Below are positions 61,546 through 64,000 of a DNA stretch of 64,000 nucleotides, piece after piece. The stretch is from Actibacterium naphthalenivorans (GTDB lineage: Bacteria > Pseudomonadota > Alphaproteobacteria > Rhodobacterales > Rhodobacteraceae), in contig NZ_JACIEQ010000005.1 in assembly GCF_014196965.1 (NCBI RefSeq), forward strand, positions 186,001 to 250,000, given 5' to 3'. A program made the translations under genes and the position numbers. Every line of letters begins with the position of its first letter. Positions within the stretch are counted from its first letter, which is position 1. The notes under the pieces are model-generated. The model worked only from the letters and a program-made list of their open reading frames with translations. It was not told the origin of the DNA and did not search any database.

Positions 61546-62355
61546 GTGGCGCATATCATCGTCGTGGGCAATGAAAAAGGCGGGGCAGGCAAATCGACCA
61601 TGTCGATGCACGTGGCCACCGCTCTGGCACGGATGGGCCACAAGGTTGGTGCATTGGATCTGGACCTGCGCCAGCGCAGTTTCGGCCGCTACATGGACAA
61701 CCGCCGCGCCTATTGCGCGCGCGAGGGGCTGGATCTTCCGACACCGGAATATCACGACCTGCCCGATATCGATCATGATCAGCTCGACCCGGGCGAGAAC
61801 ATCTTTGACCGGCGCCTGTCGGCCGCCGTGGCCGGGATGGAAAGCGAGGTCGATTTCATCCTGATCGATTGTCCCGGATCGCACACGCGCCTCAGCCAGG
61901 TCGCGCATTCGCTGGCCGACACGCTGATCACGCCGCTGAACGACAGTTTCGTGGATTTCGATCTTCTGGCCCGTATCGAGCAGCCCTCGGGCAAGATTCT
62001 GGGGCCGTCGATCTATTCGGAAATGGTGTGGAGCGCGCGCCAGCTGCGCGCCCAGGCCGGCCTGCCGGCGATCGACTGGATCGTGCTGCGCAACCGGCTT
62101 GGCGCCCAGCAGATGCATAACAAGAAGAAGATGGGCGATGCGCTGGAAAACCTGTCGCGCCGGATCGGCTTTCGTGTCGCGCCGGGCTTTAGCGAGCGGG
62201 TGATTTTCCGCGAATTGTTCCCCAACGGCCTGACCCTGCTCGACCTCAAGGATATCGGCGTCAAGGGCCTGAATCTTTCAAACGTCGCCGCGCGGCAGGA
62301 GCTGCGCGATCTGATGCTGGCGCTCAACCTGCCGGGCGTACGCGTCGATTTCTGA
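61546..62355 (+). CDS. mipZ: Division plane positioning ATPase MipZ
   Basis: A 269-residue ParA/MinD-type ATPase. The deviant Walker A KGGAGKST is at residues 11-18, and the switch-like block LIDCPGSHTRLSQVAHSLADTLITPLNDSF follows. The MipZ extras DLDLRQRSFGRYMDNRRAYCARE and MHNKKKMGDALENLSRRIGFRV are present. MipZ forms a gradient from the poles and positions FtsZ in alphaproteobacteria. The start is GTG 61546 with AAAAGGAAAA upstream. Confidence 0.95.
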   Translation: MAHIIVVGNEKGGAGKSTMSMHVATALARMGHKVGALDLDLRQRSFGRYMDNRRAYCAREGLDLPTPEYHDLPDIDHDQLDPGENIFDRRLSAAVAGMESEVDFILIDCPGSHTRLSQVAHSLADTLITPLNDSFVDFDLLARIEQPSGKILGPSIYSEMVWSARQLRAQAGLPAIDWIVLRNRLGAQQMHNKKKMGDALENLSRRIGFRVAPGFSERVIFRELFPNGLTLLDLKDIGVKGLNLSNVAARQELRDLMLALNLPGVRVDF

Positions 62356-62488
62356 AAAGCGGGCAGGCCTTCGGCCTGTTCATCTTTTCCCAGCCATGTG
62401 CCCCGAGCGCATTGGTGCGCGCGTTGAACGCATCCCGGACACCGATCTGCCGGGTTGCCGCGTCGCGTAGAAGCGAAACCAGTTTCAT
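62324..62488 (-). CDS. Possible 54-residue ORF antisense to the mipZ end
   Basis: ATG at 62486-62488 with GGAG/GGGAAG upstream opens a frame of 54 codons (MKLVSLLRDAATRQIGVRDA...) that ends inside mipZ, overlapping its last 32 bases. It has a clean ribosome-binding site and protein-like composition in the first 40 residues, but no family and no neighbours to support it. It also spans the mipZ terminator hairpin, which weakens the case. Confidence 0.25.
   Translation of the reverse strand: MKLVSLLRDAATRQIGVRDAFNARTNALGAHGWEKMNRPKACPLFRNRRVRPAG
62364..62388 (+). terminator. Probable terminator after mipZ
   Basis: CAGGCC-TTC-GGCCTG stem-loop (62364-62378) followed by TTCATCTTTT, nine bases after the mipZ stop codon. 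Confidence 0.65.
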
Positions 62489-62836
62489 CTTCCCGTCTCC
62501 TTTTTTGCCCCGCCCGATACCATGAAGGGTCGTGGCCCCCTATGGCACAAACATGGCGGCGACGCGCCGGTTTCGGGTCAGACGGTGCCGCCACGGAAAC
62601 AGTTTATTTTCAACGAGGGGCTATCGCACCCGCAAGCCCTGGACCCGGGCGCAGGCAGCCGAAAGAGACGGACCAACAGCGCCCACATCAGAGCGCCCGC
62701 CGGAGTATTCGCAGGTTCGGCCCGCCCGAAGAGGTTTTCGGCACGCGAGAGTCCAGGCGACGGGTGGTCAGCGCAGCCCGATCGGGGCCACATTCCGCGC
62801 TAACCGCCAGTACGGAAGCCCGCAGGCTCCAACATG
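62489..62836. other. Intergenic region between mipZ and tRNA-Ser
   Basis: About 350 bases with no credible gene. Short frames (for example 62522-62803 plus and 62578-62793 minus) lack domains and good starts. The antisense tail of the recombinase reading frame covers 62768 onward. It may be the core-genome flank of the integration site. Confidence 0.5.
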
Positions 62837-64000
62837 TTGATATTCGTGAGATCTGCTCTTGTTATTATAGAGCAAAACGGGATAAACCCGGCGGCGGAGA
62901 CGTGGCCGAGTGGTCGAAGGCGCTCCCCTGCTAAGGGAGTAGGCGGGAAACCGTCTCGAGGGTTCGAATCCCTTCGTCTCCGCCATATTACAATCACCCC
63001 CGAAACCACCACCTAACGCCCTGAACGGAAACGATAATTCCGGGGTTCGAAACCCTTCATTTCGGACATATGCCAACCGCTCGGAAAACGTCAGTCTGAG
63101 CACGAGTCGCTGTAGTTCAAAGCGACCGCTTTCCCAGACTTTACAGGGGTTTAGCAGGAATGCACTGGCGAGTTCGAACATTTGCTCGAAGGGCCGTGCC
63201 GGGCGACCTGATCCGTCTGCTTTTTCGACAATAAGCAGTTTTTCCTGCTCCAGCTTGCCGATCTTCTTCTCATAGGCCTGGATGACGGTTTTCGTTTCCG
63301 CATCGATCAATCGGTTTAAGAGTGTCTCAACCTGCGTATCGATTTCCTTGATCTTGACCTCAAAGAGCGCAGCCTGTTCCTTGGCGCGACCCAGACGGAT
63401 ATCCCAGATATCTGCGAACATGGCTTTGGCAGCAGAGAGCACCGAGCGTGAGGGCAGTACGCCTGTCAGAAGATCGGCAAACTCATCTTCGATCACATCG
63501 CGGCGGATAGATTTTCGGTACGAGTCGCACCCTTTGTTGAAGCACATATAATAAGGATGCTTCTTGCCTGTTTTGCTTTTCGACCAGCAGGAGGTGAGCG
63601 GGCGATCACAGTCGCCGCAGACCACGGAGCCGCGAAGAGGAAAATCCTCATTGATATCTGCGCGGGCGGCAATGCGCGCGCCTTCTTTGATGCGTTCCTG
63701 GATGCGTGTGTAGGTCTCGAACGAGATCAGCCCTTCATGCTGTCCCTTCATCATGCGGATGCCCCAGGCAGGGACTTCGATGTAACCTGCATAGTGCGGG
63801 CGAGTGAGCAGTCGAATGACTTCTTCGTAGCGGACAAATCCACTTGGAAAACGACCGGCAAAGGCGGGTTCAGATTCCAAATAGGTCTTCACTTCGCTTT
63901 GCGACGCAAAACGCCCGTGGGCGAATCCATCTAGCGCCTCGGAAATGATCGTTGCAAGCGGCTCGTCCCGCACGAGGAGTTTGCCATGTCCTGCCTTGCG
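62768..64000 (-). CDS. Serine recombinase (resolvase/integrase), partial; frame runs into tRNA-Ser
   Basis: The frame enters open at the right edge and continues to a stop at 62768; the N-terminal catalytic resolvase domain lies beyond the window. Visible are a Recombinase domain (HYAGYIEVPAWGIRMMKGQHEGLIS), a zinc beta-ribbon (CGDC...C...C around 63510-63630) and a long coiled coil (AKEQAALFEVKIKEIDTQVE). The usual C-terminal motif VRNEGFRTPELSFPFRALGG is at about 63000-63070. From about 62990 down to 62768 the translation is antisense to tRNA-Ser and the flank, and is unlikely to be original protein sequence. The natural C-terminus was probably lost or replaced by integration. Confidence 0.85.
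   Translation of the reverse strand, partial: RKAGHGKLLVRDEPLATIISEALDGFAHGRFASQSEVKTYLESEPAFAGRFPSGFVRYEEVIRLLTRPHYAGYIEVPAWGIRMMKGQHEGLISFETYTRIQERIKEGARIAARADINEDFPLRGSVVCGDCDRPLTSCWSKSKTGKKHPYYMCFNKGCDSYRKSIRRDVIEDEFADLLTGVLPSRSVLSAAKAMFADIWDIRLGRAKEQAALFEVKIKEIDTQVETLLNRLIDAETKTVIQAYEKKIGKLEQEKLLIVEKADGSGRPARPFEQMFELASAFLLNPCKVWESGRFELQRLVLRLTFSERLAYVRNEGFRTPELSFPFRALGGGFGGDCNMAETKGFEPSRRFPAYSLSRGAPSTTRPRLRRRVYPVLLYNNKSRSHEYQHVGACGLPYWRLARNVAPIGLR
62837..62865 (+). promoter_or_regulatory. Candidate promoter of tRNA-Ser
   Basis: TTGATA (62837-62842), 17 bases, TGTTAT (62860-62865), ending 30 bases before the tRNA 5' end, in a locally AT-rich stretch. Confidence 0.5.
62896..62985 (+). tRNA. 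tRNA-Ser (anticodon GCT)
   Basis: A class II tRNA of 90 bases. The acceptor stem GGAGACG pairs with CGTCTCC (62975-62981), then discriminator G and an encoded CCA (62983-62985). The anticodon arm CTCCC-CTGCTAA-GGGAG puts GCT at 62930-62932. The extended variable arm and the T-arm GAGGG-TTCGAAT-CCCTT are present. It reads AGC/AGU codons. Its 3' end is the probable integration site of the element on the right. Confidence 0.97.
62960..62988 (+). repeat. tRNA-Ser 3' end segment with a near-copy downstream (copy 1)
   Basis: This 29-base segment, from the T-loop through CCA and ATAT, matches 63043-63071 at 24 of 29 positions. The mismatches fall at positions 10, 17, 19, 22 and 24. It is the probable attachment core of the element. 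Confidence 0.5.
63043..63071 (+). repeat. Near-copy of tRNA-Ser 3' end inside recombinase gene (copy 2)
   Basis: Matches the tRNA 3' end at 24 of 29 bases, 54 bases after the first copy, within the codons for the VRNEGFRTP motif of the recombinase. It may be an old attachment-site relic or a chance likeness to conserved codons. Confidence 0.45.

Noticed and set aside
62522-62803. 93-codon plus-strand frame between mipZ and tRNA-Ser
   Set aside because: Composition and lack of any motif or synteny speak against coding; it overlaps the antisense tail of the recombinase.
1-64000. CRISPR array, toxin-antitoxin pair, restriction or other named defence system
   Set aside because: No regularly spaced repeats, cas genes, methylase/nuclease pairs or small paired toxin-antitoxin frames were found; the only mobile-element gene seen is the recombinase at the right edge.

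Overview
The window reads as a chromosomal segment from an alphaproteobacterium, most likely a marine Rhodobacteraceae (Roseobacter-type) species. Supporting signs are the high GC, a split ATP synthase F0 operon (atpI-B-E-F'-F) with a duplicated b subunit, a MipZ division-site ATPase, a VPLPA-type C-terminal sorting tail, a glycosyltransferase/sulfotransferase pair typical of this family, and many TRAP-free ABC uptake operons. Gene density is high, with frequent ATGA or TGATG stop/start overlaps. No CRISPR array, rRNA or intact insertion sequence was seen.

Layout. 1-173: the start of a membrane protein running off the left edge, then about 400 bases without a gene. 573-6397 (minus): an iron-acquisition operon consisting of a 54-aa ORF, hemP, a cysteine-rich protein, imelysin, di-haem oxidoreductase, a second imelysin and a DUF1513 protein. 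6640-11057: hydrolase, Hsp20, a UspA-like protein and a Lon-type protease. 11155-15867 (minus): a polyamine-type ABC importer with a hydantoin/Asp-Glu racemase, divergent from an FCD-type GntR regulator. 16806-23035: GNAT and a dipeptide/oligopeptide ABC importer. 23032-27827: MaoC-phosphotransacetylase fusion, then selU and a FAD-oxidoreductase-SelD fusion (selenium use in tRNA). 27907-32007: an AttH-like protein with FtsX permease and ATPase. 32195-36802: a second polyamine-type importer. 36813-43333: small hypotheticals, TPR, PHP, HIT, glycosyltransferase, sulfotransferase and a lone PstB. 43630-49471: adenosine kinase, nth, the VPLPA protein, ogt, an OmpA lipoprotein and a GntR regulator. 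49530-52084: ATP synthase F0. 52314-55137: ArsR, EamA, LysR and azoreductase. 55385-61446: ffh, three GNATs, chorismate mutase, rpsP, a 47-aa protein, rimM, trmD, rplS and rpmE. 61546-62355: mipZ. 62896-64000: tRNA-Ser(GCT) with a serine recombinase running into it from the right, marking the left end of an integrated element that continues beyond the window.

How the parts work together. Much of the window is nutrient capture: three solute-binding-protein-dependent importers, an iron operon, and regulators placed divergently from their likely targets. Both polyamine-type importers carry a strong stem-loop directly after the binding-protein gene, a usual way to keep that mRNA segment abundant. 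The ffh-rpmE block is translation and protein-export housekeeping. The most distinctive items are the unannotated small genes (54, 55 and 47 aa), the recombinase whose reading frame has no stop before the tRNA gene, and a dispersed intergenic motif (three copies) built around a GATATTT/GATACTT core.
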